DNA of 64,000 nucleotides from Zasmidium citrigriseum (taxonomy: Eukaryota > Ascomycota > Dothideomycetes > Mycosphaerellales > Mycosphaerellaceae), in contig NHNW01000034.1 of NCBI GenBank assembly GCA_002786025.1, forward strand, positions 186,001 to 250,000, read 5' to 3'. Positions 9,956 through 20,886 of the stretch are shown piece after piece. The notes beneath the pieces were generated by a model that was not told the origin of the DNA, searched no databases, and was given only the letters and a program-made list of their open reading frames with translations. Every line of letters starts with the position of its first letter. Within the stretch, counting starts at the first letter, position 1. The translations under genes were made by a program, and so were the position numbers.

Positions 9956-12731
9956 TCAATAGTCCAAGCCCCTCTGCCTCTCCTGTACATAATTAATCCC
10001 CCTCGACCTCAACTTCTCAATAGCCTTCTTATCCAGCGCCACAAACTCCCAGTTCGGCGGCAACGTATCCTGAGTGAGACTCCCCATCAAGAACGTGACC
10101 TTCATGTTCCTTGCTTTGAATCTCAAGTCCTCCGCCGTTCGGTAGCCGAGCTTAGCGTCTTCTGCCAACCCAGCATCGATAGCCTTGAGCGTGGAATAGC
10201 TAATCCCATCTCCACCATGCTCCGCGATGAGGTCCATTAGGGCGTCCTCCTCTTCCTTCGACCAAGGCCGTCGCTGTTGCTGCGCTCTACGCGGGGCCGC
10301 GACGGCGCTGTGCATCCGAGCGTAGATCTTCGCTCGGTCGTACTGGTCCTTGGTGGATAGATCCTCGCCCGCTGGGGCAGGTTGGGTCAAGGGAATCACC
10401 GAGGACCCTGGGTTCAGACGCTGGCGTTTATTAGGGCTAGCACTCGACCTTGGATGCGGAGCGGTGGAAGCATAGTTGGATGGACCTGCTGAGCTGCTGA
10501 CGGCCGGGTCGACGCTCGAGTAGCGGGGAGCAGGACGAGTCTTCTGCGCGAACGACACCTCTCTCCGTCGCTGGTCGGCAGCCGCCGTGTCTCGGGTATC
10601 CACCTGAAAGCCCTCATCTTGGGTAGGATTGAAGTCCTCATGCTCGTCCTCGTCTTCTTCTTCTTCCATGACCGCGCGAGGTCTCTTGCCTTTCGCTGAT
10701 GATTGAGGTTCATGGTGTTGCGTGGATTGCCTGGGAGACGGCTGCGGGCGCGAATGTTGCGTCAACTCATCTTCATTCCACTCGAGTTCGATGGCGTTTT
10801 CCTGTGGGTCAATGAATCGCTTACGTTGCCTCTGCGGGCTTTTCTGTTGGCGTTTGAGTTGCCGCTCTCGGAACTGCTCTGAAATGCTCAGTTCCGAGCG
10901 CGAGACGGGCTGAACTGCTGCTTTGGCTTGAGCGTTGGAACTGGTGGCGAAGTCGTGTTCAATCACATCCGCGTATCCTGCATCGACGGCCGGTTCAGGA
11001 CGCGGCGGCTCAGTCGGCTTGGATGCGTATGTATCTCGAACAGGCTGTCGTGGTGGGATGGCCTCTTGTTCGGGGGTCGGCTCTTCTTCCGGAGTAGGCT
11101 GCTTTTCAGAAGCAGACTCCTGCTCTGACATTTCTTCGGCAAGCCGCTTCAAAGCAGCGATGCCAGCCAAGCTAGCACGTGGTGTAGACTCGGGCTTGTT
11201 GGTACTCTTTCGCCGTATCTGATCAGCTTGCTTTTGGTTGACTCGTCGCTCGACCTCTCGTGTGAGCAAGCGCAAGGTCTCTTCCATGCCACCAGCAGCA
11301 GCAATGCGCTTGTCGAGTTGATTTGCTCGCTCCTCGTAGTACTTCAAGGTGTGCATCTTCAAAGCATCCCATCGGTATTTGGATTTCAATTTGCCATTAG
11401 CGGCAGCTGCTCCAGCGCCATTCTGATGTTTGAAGGGTCGTCTCAGTTCCTTGGCGAGCTGGTCGACCAAATTCAAAGCATAGTTACGATCATCTTCACT
11501 GACATCTAACAAGCCAAGATCCTCCAAATGGCGGAACGTGCCATCATCGTCGTAGAAGAGGTTGTCGACAACGGCGTGCGGGGAGAAGTTGGGCTCGCTC
11601 TCAATAGAGGCGTCCATACGGCGAATCGTCAGTTGTGCAGTCAGGTCCAAATAGAAAGCGAGGGTGTTGAAGCTGTATTCACGGCCGGCAATGGCGTCGG
11701 GAAAAGCGGCGTGGAGCCGTTCGAGAGCATCTGAACTGTTGATGGTCCACTCGTCCGTGTCACACACGACGAGGATTGTGTTGAGCATCTCGGCCAGATT
11801 GATCTTCAACAGGATGTTGTCTGGCCGCCACTTTCCCTCGGGGACTTCATCCATATCCTTCACATCCAGCAAAGCTCGGAGAACATTCCTTGGACGGACA
11901 AACTCTTGGCTGCCAAAGTCCTCCTTAATGTCGATGAACGGGCGTCGACTGCGAGTGTAGAGCTTAGAGAGTTTGGTACCAGTGCTGCGAATGTCCTTCC
12001 AGCGAGCGGATTCGGTGTTGGAAGCTTCTGGGGCAAGGAACTTGGCAAGTTCATCAGCGGCAGTGGCTAGCTTTGGTAGAACTTCAATCATGATTTCAGC
12101 GTCCATCTCCTCGATCTCCTCGGCGGAGAAGGAGGTTTTGGCGGTTGTCCCGGAGATGGCAGAGCCAGTGGAGATGCGATGTCGATTCATGACAGGCGAT
12201 GCTTGAGGCTGTTCAGAAGAGGCTTCGGCCGCAGCTTGGGACTGGGCGAGGATATCGCCTTGAAGTTGGGCGTCCTCATCGATGAGTCCATCGTCTTCAT
12301 TGTCTTCATCCTCCTCGACGGTGGTGAGGTCGGCGACGGGGGCTGTTTTGAAGATCAGTCGAGCTCAGAGAAGATTATATGTTTGTCAAGAGCATTATTC
12401 GTCGACTTGGGGTTGTTGGTAATAATTGTCGCGCGGGTTAGGAGGCGGGTTTGGGTTAGGGTTAGGATTAGGTGTTAGGGTACAACCCTTGTGACTAAGA
12501 CACGCATGGGCGGCGGCGACTTCACTCACCATTCGTCTTCTTTTTCCGTCCTGCTGCTGATTGTGCACTTCCAGCTCTTGAATTCGATGCTCCACGTCCA
12601 CGCCGGCCGCCAGTTGTTGCGGGTTCTGGTGCGGTCGCGACGGGCTCAGCGCTCTGGCTGCGCGTCCGTCGCATTGCTCGAGCGGGCGCGGAGCCCATCG
12701 GCGCCGTCGAGGCACTCGAAATCTTGGCCAT
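9956..12731 (-). CDS. Myb-domain telomere-repeat-binding candidate (TRF/Tbf1/Taz1-like)
   Basis: Two exons, 12731-12530 and 12342-9956, joined across a 187-bp intron in matching phase; 862 residues. Exon 1 encodes a basic low-complexity N-terminus starting MAKISSASTAPMGSAPARAM. Residues about 135-370 form an all-helical region (from AEIMIEVLPKLATAADELAK through FYLDLTAQLTIRRMDASIES) that could be a TRF-homology dimerisation domain; I infer this from layout, not a motif. A long charged linker with several NLS-like patches follows. Residues about 758-815 are a Myb domain (RRPWSKEEEDALMDLIAEHG) whose last helix ends TAEDLRFKARNMKVTFL, resembling the telobox motif VDLKDKWRNM. Predicted nuclear role: binding TTAGGG repeats at telomeres or promoters. 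Such repeats occur in its own intron and upstream region. An unrelated Myb regulator remains possible. Confidence 0.65.
12446..12480. repeat. Degenerate TTAGGG array inside intron 1 of the Myb gene
   Basis: On the plus strand, TTAGGG lies at 12456-12461 and 12475-12480, with TTAGG at 12462-12466 and 12468-12472 between them and GGGTTTGGG just before. The array is wholly within the 187-bp intron (12343-12529). Confidence 0.8.
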
Positions 12732-12873
12732 GATCGATGGTGTCGACTATTCGAATACGATTGACGACGTTTTCGACTTCACATGGACGATTGTGCAGCG
12801 CGAGGGGGATAGATGAGGTGGAAGGGGGTGTTTGTTTTGGTCAACTCCTCAGGCAACAGAGCGACGCCAAGAC

Positions 12874-12884
12874 TAGGGTTAGGG
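12874..12884. promoter_or_regulatory. Telobox-like TAGGGTTAGGG upstream of the Myb gene
   Basis: Two overlapping telomere-type units lie about 145 bp upstream of the Myb-gene ATG, in the spacer shared with GDT1. The palindrome ATCACGTGAT (12892-12901) follows within 10 bp. A Tbf1-type site by sequence; function inferred. Confidence 0.55.
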
Positions 12885-12891
12885 TTTGCTC

Positions 12892-12901
12892 ATCACGTGA
12901 T
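12892..12901. promoter_or_regulatory. CACGTG E-box palindrome
   Basis: ATCACGTGAT, the extended palindrome recognised by Cbf1/bHLH factors in other fungi. The same decamer recurs at 48599-48608. Confidence 0.4.
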
Positions 12902-13570
12902 CCTCACTTTCCTTTCAACTTCGAAGCTTTGCAAACGTTCTGGCCAGGCACCCCTGCAATACACGCCGCGATCATCGTTATTTTTGGGCATTGCTGCGCG
13001 ATGAGTGAATTGATGGATGCAGAACACGATTTATGCGCTGGCCAGCCTGTCACGACGCAGACACGCGTGGTCGTGCAACGCAATACACGCAAGACCTTCG
13101 TTTGGTCGTCGTCCGCGGAGCATGGCGGCGTCGTCAAGGGATCGGGATGCGGACAGGTCATTGGCCTGGCACGGCAATGTGAGCCGCATGCTCAGACCCG
13201 CCAAGCCCGCCCCTACTTCACGCTCTGGAGCGCAGTAGTCGCATGTACCTACGAACCTACTACCAATCTCCAATCTGACCCTTTCCCCATTCTTCAGCTC
13301 TTGCTATTGCTGTACTTTCAATCTCACGCCTGCCTCAAGATACGAAACCCGTGCGCATAGTGTCTATCGTGTGCTCCCGATCCGCCTGCGCCCTCCCGCC
13401 GCCAACGACACCCCCGTCCGACAGCCTCCCTGCACCGAACGGCTCGAGTGGGCGTACGTCAGCCAGAGAAGGGGTCACACTTCTACCCGGAGGCCTTTGT
13501 GCTTCCGCTGCATGGACTGACCCTCCAATCGACCCACCATTGTTTCCACCAATCCATATATACGCCCACC

Positions 13571-15369
13571 ATGCGCTTACGGCGAGCGTCACCATTGCTG
13601 CTGCTCTTAACACCATCCTTGGTCCTTGCTGACGCCGTTAAGAAACCTGCGGAGGGTGTTGAGGTCCTCACCAACGATGACATACTCGCTCTGAATCACG
13701 CTCCCAAAGATGCACAAGGACCGCAGAATGCGCCAGATGGGACGACTGGCGCGAAGAGTACTGCCAGACCATACAAAGGGACTGAAGATGCGCCAGTGGA
13801 TGGCCAGGATGGGAAGCCCAAAGTAGGACCTTTCGTGGATACCACACCTGATGAGGTGAAACCGAAGAAGAATGGCGAGGCAGCAACAACCACATCCAAG
13901 TCGGTGCCTACATCACTCAAGAACTTGGAGGAGACGATGGGAGATATACCCGAGAAGAACGATGGTGTAATGAACGATGAGAACAGACCTGTACCCAAGA
14001 AGGGCACCACTGGCACGGAAGGAGGCATCAGCGAAAAGGAGAAGTTGAGAAAAGAGCAGGACGGTCAGGTGGAGAAGACGCCGCAAGAGCCAAAAGAGGC
14101 ACCACCTATACCTGAAGAGAAGCAGAAAGATGGCAAGAAGGGCTCCAAGTCTGACAAGAAGAAGGGAGATAGCGCGACCAAGGAGGAGACAGATCCAATC
14201 ACTGGCGAGAAGGTTGAGGTCAAGAAGGACAAGGGAGATGGATATGGCGATGGCATTGGCATGGAGAAGCCCAAAGACTTGCCAGAGAAGCCACACAACA
14301 TCCCTCATCCCGAACCCAAGCCCGCGACCTCGCCAGACGATGACTTTGGCCCGCCAGTGAACCCAGAGGGCGGCAGGAACAAGTGGTTGGTCGACACCAT
14401 GCCCGACACGGAGGGTAAAACGAACCCAAAGACGCCCAAATCGCAATCCGGATCGACGCCATCCACGCCATCTGCAAGCGGCACCGAAGACGAATCCTGG
14501 CACGAATGGTTCCACTCCTTCGTCCTCTCCTTCACAATGATCATCTTCAGCGAAATCGGCGACAAAACCTTCCTCGTCGCCGCCCTCATGGCCATGCGCC
14601 ACGCCCGCCTCCTCGTCTTCTCCGCCGCAATCTCCGCCCTCATCGCCATGACAATCCTCTCCGCCGTCCTCGGCCACGCCTTCCCCACGCTCCTCCCCAA
14701 GAAACTCACTACCCTCGCCGCGGCCATCCTCTTCTTCGTCTTCGGCGCAAAAAGCCTAAAAGAAGGCCTGGAAATGGATCCGCACGCAGGTGTCGGCGAC
14801 GAAATGCGCGAAGTCGAAGCGGAGCTCGAGGAGAAAGAACACACCATGCGCCGAAAGTCCAAAGGCGATCTCCTCTCGCCCTACGAACTCGAATCCGGAC
14901 GAGGACGATCCCCCGGCTTCGATAAGATGGGCAGACCGGAACCTTCACCGCCTATGTCCCGCTCACCAAGTCCTCCTCGAGGCAAGAAAGACCGCTTCGG
15001 AGGTCTGATGAACTTGTTAAGTCTGGTGCTGAGCCCCGCGTGGGTACAGACTTTCATCATGACGTTCCTGGGCGAATGGGGAGACCGAAGTCAAATCGCC
15101 ACGATTGCCATGGCGGCCGGCCAGGATTACTGGTGGGTGACGCTGGGGGCGATCGTAGGACATGCGTGTTGTACGGGGTTGGCGGTGATTGGAGGGAGGG
15201 CTTTGGCGGGCAGGGTGAGTATGAGAGTTGGTAAGTTTGAACAATCCTGATCAATGTATGAGAAGAAGGGGAGAGGAAGTACTGACTTTGATTTGCAGTC
15301 ACCATCGGCGGCGCCATCGCCTTCCTCGTCTTCGGCTGCATTTATACTTATGAATGCATCGTCGAGTAG
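13571..15369 (+). CDS. GDT1: Gdt1/TMEM165-family (UPF0016) Mn2+/Ca2+ transporter with long luminal insert
   Basis: Exons 13571-15230 and 15299-15369; 576 residues. The ATG at 13571 gives the signal sequence MRLRRASPLLLLLTPSLVLA. Both family signatures are present: FSEIGDKTFLVAALMAMRH in the first membrane triplet and FLGEWGDRSQIATIAMAAGQ in the second, each an E-x-G-D-(K/R)-(S/T) motif for cation exchange. A short second exon completes the last helix (ITIGGAIAFLVFGCIYTYEC). Known role: Golgi Mn2+/Ca2+ import coupled to H+, needed for glycosylation. Odd: about 290 residues of Lys/Glu/Pro/Asp-rich low complexity lie between signal peptide and first signature, far longer than the roughly 280-residue yeast protein. 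A second charged loop (EVEAELEEKEHTMRRKSK...) separates the two halves. Confidence 0.92.
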
Positions 15370-16099
15370 AGCAAGCACCACGTTCAACCTTTCAGCATTC
15401 AAACTATCAAATGTCTTACTACGCACGATCGACGAGTCGAGAGCACACACACAACATCATCAATTTTTCATATCATATCAACAGAAGCGCGGTGTCAAAT
15501 CAGGGAAAGGGCGGCGGTCTGGAGCGGCGTGTGGCATCGGAAAATAAGACTCTGTAATAATCACTTCGAGTCATGGACTCACGGCCGCGGGTTCAGCCAA
15601 ATGTCTTTTTACCAAGTTTCGGGGGAGGAGAAAGGAGGTTTTGGGGTCTTGCATATGTTCTTGGTTGGCGAAAAAGAGAGGTGAAAAAAGGGGAGCGCAG
15701 CACAGCAGCAAGCATCCGGACATGGCTGGCGTTGTGGAAGAGAAGAGTTATTAGGGGGAAAGAAGAAAGTGAGAAGGGGTGTGTACATTATCCAGGTCTC
15801 GAGAGAAGCGAGAGAGAAAAGAGAGATTCAAGTTCGAAGTTTCACGTTCTTCACATATCATTTCATCCCTCTCTCATCGTTGGCTACCTATCCGATCAGA
15901 GCACCAGCCCTTCCATGCATTGGATCCCACCCATACCCACACCCCCGCTCCTCTATGCTATCACACACTCCACTCAGAAAAGATAAAGAACATAGCAAAT
16001 TCCATACCCAGAGAGTGACACATCCCATCCCATCCCGTCCTCTTCCCAAACGCCATCCATAAACGAACGCCACGCCAGAACCTCAAAAGAATGCCCATA
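15370..16099. other. Convergent spacer between GDT1 and SIP5
   Basis: 730 bp between two stop codons. GA-rich in 15600-15850 and C-rich in 15900-16050. Only UTR-like sequence; no supported gene. Confidence 0.55.
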
Positions 16100-18730
16100 T
16101 CAATGCGTCTGCCCCTGGTGTCCAGCTCCACGGTCCGCAACGTTCACATTTCCCAACTCCTTCACATCTCCCCTCGCTACCCCTGACGACGCCACAGCGG
16201 GCTGAATCTCATCCTCGCCCTTCTCCCCATCATGTTCCTCAACATAAATCGGCGGCGGAGCTGAACTACTCGACTCCCCACTATCGCCTCTCGAGCGGTT
16301 CTGCGTGCCTTCGTCGGGATGCAAAGTCTGACTTGAATGTTTCATCTCATCGTCTGCGTTGCTGGCGTCCGGTGCGTGCTCGATATGCTCGTTCTTCCCG
16401 CCAACTTTGTCCTCTTCACCCATCATAGCAGCCAGCGAGCGGAAATTGAACATAGGCTCATTGCTCGTAGCCGCAGCGGCGTTCGGGGTTCCAGTGCCGG
16501 AAGAGAGATTCGATCCACCGTCGAGTTGCTGCGCGCCGGCTGTTACGTCCAAACCACTTGAATTCGGCATGTTGGATTCCGCGCGGAGACTTCCCGGTGT
16601 GGGCGATTCAACGAAAGACGAAGCGGCTGAGGAGGCGTTCGAGAGCTGACGGAGGTGCTGTGAGCGCGGGTTCGGCGTCGCGATTGGAGCAGAAGCAGGA
16701 GGTTGGAGATTCGCTCTCGACTCCTCCAAATGTCTCTGCGCATCCGAAGAAGTCGCCGGTGGTGAAGGTGAAGCGTCCCGATTCAGCGTCGAAGTCGGCT
16801 CATTGAGTGGATTGAAACCCGCAAAATCCTGAGCCGGCTGCTTGCCCTTCCCTTGAACATTCTCCTCCGGAATAGGAGGTTGCGTGCCCAGATTGCTCGT
16901 CGACCGCGCCATACCCGTACTGCCCCAAGTACTGCTACTGTCATTAGTACCGACATGATACAATGACGCACTCGAGCCATTCTTCTTGGCAAGTTTTTCC
17001 GCCTTCTTCTCTTCTTTTTTATCAGCCTTTGCCTTCTTCTTGGCTTCCTTCTGAGCCTCTTTCTCTTCTTTCCGTTTCCTTTCTTCTTCAGCCGCCAGCG
17101 ACAGTCTTATTGCCTCCATCATCATAAGATCTTCGAGGTCCTCGACTCGATTCCGCCGCGAGCTCGACCGCCCAGATACCAGATCGCCATTGCCATCGCC
17201 TTGACGTCTGTTAGAGGAGGGACGAAAGAAGGCATCATACTCTGCAGGTGACATACCTTCTCCCGGAGTACCACTGCCACTGGCGTTCGGACTGTCGCCA
17301 AACAGCGTCCGTCGCCGCCGACCAAGCGCAAGGCCTCCGCGCGATCCATCACCGGCGTTACCCATCATATATGCGGCATTGTGCAAGGCAGTCGCCGCCG
17401 CTGATCTGCGCAATGCATGCGCTCGGGCATCAGCCAACTTCTTCGCCCAGTCTGGTCTCACACGGTCAGTAGTAATGACATGCGGATCCGAAGCAGACAA
17501 TGACGTGGCACGCCGTCTCCCTGCCGAGTGTTGTAACGATGTAGACGATGACATTGCAGACGTCGGATTCCTCAGCGGATTCTGCTGATTTGCATATGCC
17601 AAGCCTCTTCTGAATGGTGGCGGCTCGTAAGTCACGCCGAACTCAGGTGTCACGCAGAACGGACACGCAGCAACCTCCGACACCAGCATCTCAGCTTCTT
17701 CCTCAGGTGGTCGTGGCTGGCCTGGCTGCTCGTGCTCGGGTGGGTGTGGATCCGGCCGTTTTATCTGCACGAAGCATTCCGAACATATGGGTTGATCGCA
17801 ACATCGGGTCTTGTTGAGGTAGGGTGGATAGTACATGAAGCAAATCGGACATTCTGAAGCGTCCTTGTAAAGATAGGCCTCGACCGGTTGGCCGTTAACG
17901 TTTGGATCGTTCGGCAGTCGTATCTCTTGGGGCGTCAAGTCGGGCGATTGGCTCTTTCCGCTGAGGGTCGATGCCAATGTCTTCGCGCGACCTCGAAAGA
18001 GGGGATTATTCGAATTCAGATTCGTAGGTGATGATGGACCAGAGTTGGAGGAGAAAGCCGGATGTGACGCCGACAGATTCGCAGATCGATCCGACTGATA
18101 CGACTGTGACCTAGACGTAATCGGCACAGTCAAGCTGTTGATATTCGTTTCCGATTCCCTCGGATTGGAAGAAGCCTGCGATCCAGTACGAGCCATCTCT
18201 GGGGGAATCGCATCCGGCGCAGGTATAGGCAATCCCCTCACAGCAGCAACAAGCTGTGCCTCTGTCCACGACTCATTGTGATCTTCTAAACCCTTCCAGA
18301 AAGGCGCCAGCTTCCTCTCAATCTGCAGCTGCCGCACAGTCGGTTTGCTGAAATCCTCCGGCCCGGTGTACACCCCCAAGGTCACGAGATATCCCCCATC
18401 GACATGCTCTTCCCGCATACTCCTTTCTCGCTCTTTCAACCGTGCCTGACGTTCCCTCTCCGCCCGCCGTGCTTCTCGTTCCTGCTTCGTTTCTCGCGGC
18501 CGCTCCGGCGCCGCCGTTTCATTCTCCCGATCTCCTCTCCCCAGATGTAGGAATGACAGGTCGTGCCTGCTCCCTCGGGCACTACCATTTCGAGAGTTGT
18601 ATATCCGACCCGCGATCCGGTCACCAGGTGTTTGAGCGTGGGTGGGGGATGGTTCGGCGGCAGTGGCATGTCCGTGGCCTTGTCTGGCGTGCGCAGCCCG
18701 GCGCTCGTCCTTTGAAGAGGAGTTTCCCAT
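16100..18730 (-). CDS. SIP5: Sip5-like zinc-finger protein
   Basis: Single exon, 876 residues. The N-terminus MGNSSSKDE fits an N-myristoylation site (G2, S6 region). An R/E-rich helix (about residues 80-110) precedes the conserved block GGYLVTLGVYTGPEDFSKPT and RQLQIERKLAPFWKGLEDHN, then the C4-type cluster CPICFMYYPPYLNKTRCCDQ and ICSECFVQIKR (about residues 285-320), with a further C-x2-C (CPFCVTPEFG). A lysine/glutamate helix follows (EERKRKEEKEAQKEAKKKAK). The rest is low complexity. In yeast Sip5 interacts with the Snf1 kinase and the Reg1/Glc7 phosphatase in glucose signalling; a fungal orthologue role is inferred. Membrane tethering through myristate is a prediction. Confidence 0.88.
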   Translation of the reverse strand: MGNSSSKDERRAAHARQGHGHATAAEPSPTHAQTPGDRIAGRIYNSRNGSARGSRHDLSFLHLGRGDRENETAAPERPRETKQEREARRAERERQARLKERERSMREEHVDGGYLVTLGVYTGPEDFSKPTVRQLQIERKLAPFWKGLEDHNESWTEAQLVAAVRGLPIPAPDAIPPEMARTGSQASSNPRESETNINSLTVPITSRSQSYQSDRSANLSASHPAFSSNSGPSSPTNLNSNNPLFRGRAKTLASTLSGKSQSPDLTPQEIRLPNDPNVNGQPVEAYLYKDASECPICFMYYPPYLNKTRCCDQPICSECFVQIKRPDPHPPEHEQPGQPRPPEEEAEMLVSEVAACPFCVTPEFGVTYEPPPFRRGLAYANQQNPLRNPTSAMSSSTSLQHSAGRRRATSLSASDPHVITTDRVRPDWAKKLADARAHALRRSAAATALHNAAYMMGNAGDGSRGGLALGRRRRTLFGDSPNASGSGTPGEGMSPAEYDAFFRPSSNRRQGDGNGDLVSGRSSSRRNRVEDLEDLMMMEAIRLSLAAEEERKRKEEKEAQKEAKKKAKADKKEEKKAEKLAKKNGSSASLYHVGTNDSSSTWGSTGMARSTSNLGTQPPIPEENVQGKGKQPAQDFAGFNPLNEPTSTLNRDASPSPPATSSDAQRHLEESRANLQPPASAPIATPNPRSQHLRQLSNASSAASSFVESPTPGSLRAESNMPNSSGLDVTAGAQQLDGGSNLSSGTGTPNAAAATSNEPMFNFRSLAAMMGEEDKVGGKNEHIEHAPDASNADDEMKHSSQTLHPDEGTQNRSRGDSGESSSSAPPPIYVEEHDGEKGEDEIQPAVASSGVARGDVKELGNVNVADRGAGHQGQTH

Positions 18731-19605
18731 GGTGAAAGAAGTAGCAGTCCCGGCTCAGTAGGCAATCAAAGGTGGTATCGAGAGGTGATGTATTTGGGAG
18801 GAAGTTTGCGGTAGCATGTGAAGATCGCGGGATCGCCGGTGATGGAGGAGGACAGTCGGCGATGCAGCGCAGCCAGTGGAGTGTAGTCAGACAGCTGCAC
18901 GACAGCTAGGCGTGGTTTGCCAGTCCCTGGTCAGGTATGCTCTACTGTCGAGGAGCACGTGAGAGGGTCGACAGACTGCCTGGGCAGTGCTCGTGCTCGC
19001 CGCGGAGGAGAGTGCGCAATCGAGGAGGGGCCGCTTCAACGGCTGCAGCAGGCTGGAGGGAGCAGCAGCACAGACATGGACATCCTGACGGCGACGAGAG
19101 ACCCTTCAGCGGCGCAGTGAGAGATGCATAAGAATCGTCGCAACGACCAGCAGCAGCAAGAAGACGCGTGGTGGAGATGTGGTCAGCGCGGGTGGCAGCG
19201 GGTGGAGTCGAAGCAGAAGCGACTTCAAGCAGCAGGCTTGCTTTGAGCTGTTCTTGCTGCCCCAACTTTGACATCATCCCAAATGCCCAACGCCAATCAC
19301 CGATAGAATACCGTCTCCACACAAGACTACATCGTTTTTCTGATGACTTCCCGGTCGACCACATGTCAGAGCACAGTCTGGAAGACACCAAAGAAATGAC
19401 AGTATCGTCCTGGTTGGAGGGATCATCGCTCCAATCTCGCGCATGACGCGCAGTCTCATGTTTCGACCTCTATTCTAGCTGCCTATTATCAAGGACTTCA
19501 TCTCCAAACATCCATATGTTGGGCTTTCCATATCTCGGGCCTCAAAGCCTGGGCTTATCCTATTTACAACCATACCCAACGCCATCATCATAGCACCATC
19601 TCTCA
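18731..19605. other. Spacer upstream of SIP5
   Basis: About 875 bp: the SIP5 5' region plus the 3' flank of the Ara2-type reductase gene. No credible gene. Confidence 0.55.
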
Positions 19606-20886
19606 TCATCGCAACGGCAGCGTCGAATCTGGAAAGGGTATCTCATCGGGCTGCGGCGACGCAGCCGGGGTCATCCAAGGCGCCTCTTCGGGACGCTGCT
19701 GATCGAGCTGCTTCGCGCGCTTGTTGATAAAGCCCTTGGCCGGCGATTCCCAAACAAAGTCCAAATACTCGTCCAGGTGCTCCTGGATCCCGTCCGCCAA
19801 AATCTGCACCGCCTTCTGTCGGTTCAGGCTCCATTCGTGGTCGCGTTTCCAACGTCCCGCCAGACGTGCTGTTTCAGCTCCGTTTTCCAGTCCGTCGAGT
19901 ATACTCCTCCAGACTTGCATTGTCTTTTCCAGCTCGCTGGCTTTGCTGACTCCCATCACACTGACGCCTAGTCGGTTGCCGCCGACTTGCATGTTCGATT
20001 CTCGTTTCCAGGGAACTCCGGATGCTGGATCGCCGCGAGATCCAACTGATGCGCCGATGGTGAGCCAGCTCTCCAGGGCGTACCGAATGGCAATGACCTC
20101 CAGCTTCTCGTCATGTCGATCACAGAAGTCGCTCGCGCGCTTGACAGCAGTCCGCAACTCATTGCTGGAGGGATGCCAATTGCCCATACTTCCAACAGGA
20201 ACACCCTCTCTTCTCAACAGACCCATTCCCAGCGGAGATGCATTGGGCACAACATCAACCCCAGCCTCCTTCAACTGATGTATCCCCTCCGTCGCCAACA
20301 ACTGATTCTGCAGCGTAAAATTGGCATACGACATAACCGCATCCAACGGCTCGCCGGTCTCTCGCAAGACCCTCTTCGCAATCGAGCACAGAACCGGCAG
20401 CGGATATCCAGAAATGCCAATATACCGAATCGTCCCCTCCTCATCTCTTATCCTCCTCAACTCCCTCACCGCCTCCATAACCTCATCCTCACTCACAAAC
20501 TCCACATCATGACAATACACCAAATCCAAATACTCCGTCTTCAACCGCTCCAGACTCCTTTGTATACTGCTGTAGATCCACTCCTTCGAATAATCAAACT
20601 CATCCGACGCGACACGGCCACATTTCGTGATGAGGAAGAACTCCTCCCGAGGGAAATTCTCGCGCACGAAATCGGTATCGAGCGCCGCGCCGAGGATTTC
20701 TTCCGAGGGGCCGTAGTAGGGCGAGGTATCGAAGGCGCGGATGCCGAATTCGAGGGCTTTGCGAACGAGACCCGTGGTGTCGAGTTCGTAGGGGTCGGGG
20801 TTGTATTGGTAGTTGAAGGTCGCGGTTCCGAAGATGAGGGGTGGGAGGATGTCGGAGAGGGGGGTCTTTCGTTCTTCTGCAGACAT
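19606..20886 (-). CDS. ARA2: D-arabinose 1-dehydrogenase (NAD+), Ara2-type aldo-keto reductase
   Basis: Single exon, 426 residues. The (beta/alpha)8 AKR fold is evident: N-terminal LPPLIFGTATFNYQYN; catalytic Asp and Tyr in IRAFDTSPYYGPSEEILGAA; Lys in FFLITKCGRV; His in YLDLVYCHDVEFVSEDEV; then IRYIGISGYPLPVL and the late ASPLGMGLLRREG block. This pattern fits Ara2/L-galactose dehydrogenase enzymes, which oxidise D-arabinose to the lactone in the erythroascorbate pathway, followed by Alo1. Cytosolic. A TATATA element lies about 50 bp upstream of the ATG. Confidence 0.88.
   Translation of the reverse strand: MSAEERKTPLSDILPPLIFGTATFNYQYNPDPYELDTTGLVRKALEFGIRAFDTSPYYGPSEEILGAALDTDFVRENFPREEFFLITKCGRVASDEFDYSKEWIYSSIQRSLERLKTEYLDLVYCHDVEFVSEDEVMEAVRELRRIRDEEGTIRYIGISGYPLPVLCSIAKRVLRETGEPLDAVMSYANFTLQNQLLATEGIHQLKEAGVDVVPNASPLGMGLLRREGVPVGSMGNWHPSSNELRTAVKRASDFCDRHDEKLEVIAIRYALESWLTIGASVGSRGDPASGVPWKRESNMQVGGNRLGVSVMGVSKASELEKTMQVWRSILDGLENGAETARLAGRWKRDHEWSLNRQKAVQILADGIQEHLDEYLDFVWESPAKGFINKRAKQLDQQRPEEAPWMTPAASPQPDEIPFPDSTLPLR

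Larger units (their letters stand above)
12732..13570. other. Divergent spacer between Myb gene and GDT1
   Basis: 839 bp holding the telobox-like and CACGTG sites described separately. No credible gene; the open frame at 12737-13360 lacks domain character and overlaps the expected promoters. Confidence 0.55.

Noticed and set aside
12446..12480. Interstitial telomere marking a chromosome fusion
   Set aside because: Only about four degenerate units inside an intron; too short and irregular for a fusion scar.
13448..13570. Upstream extension of the GDT1 frame
   Set aside because: It has no ATG at 13448 and would mask the clear signal peptide beginning at 13571.
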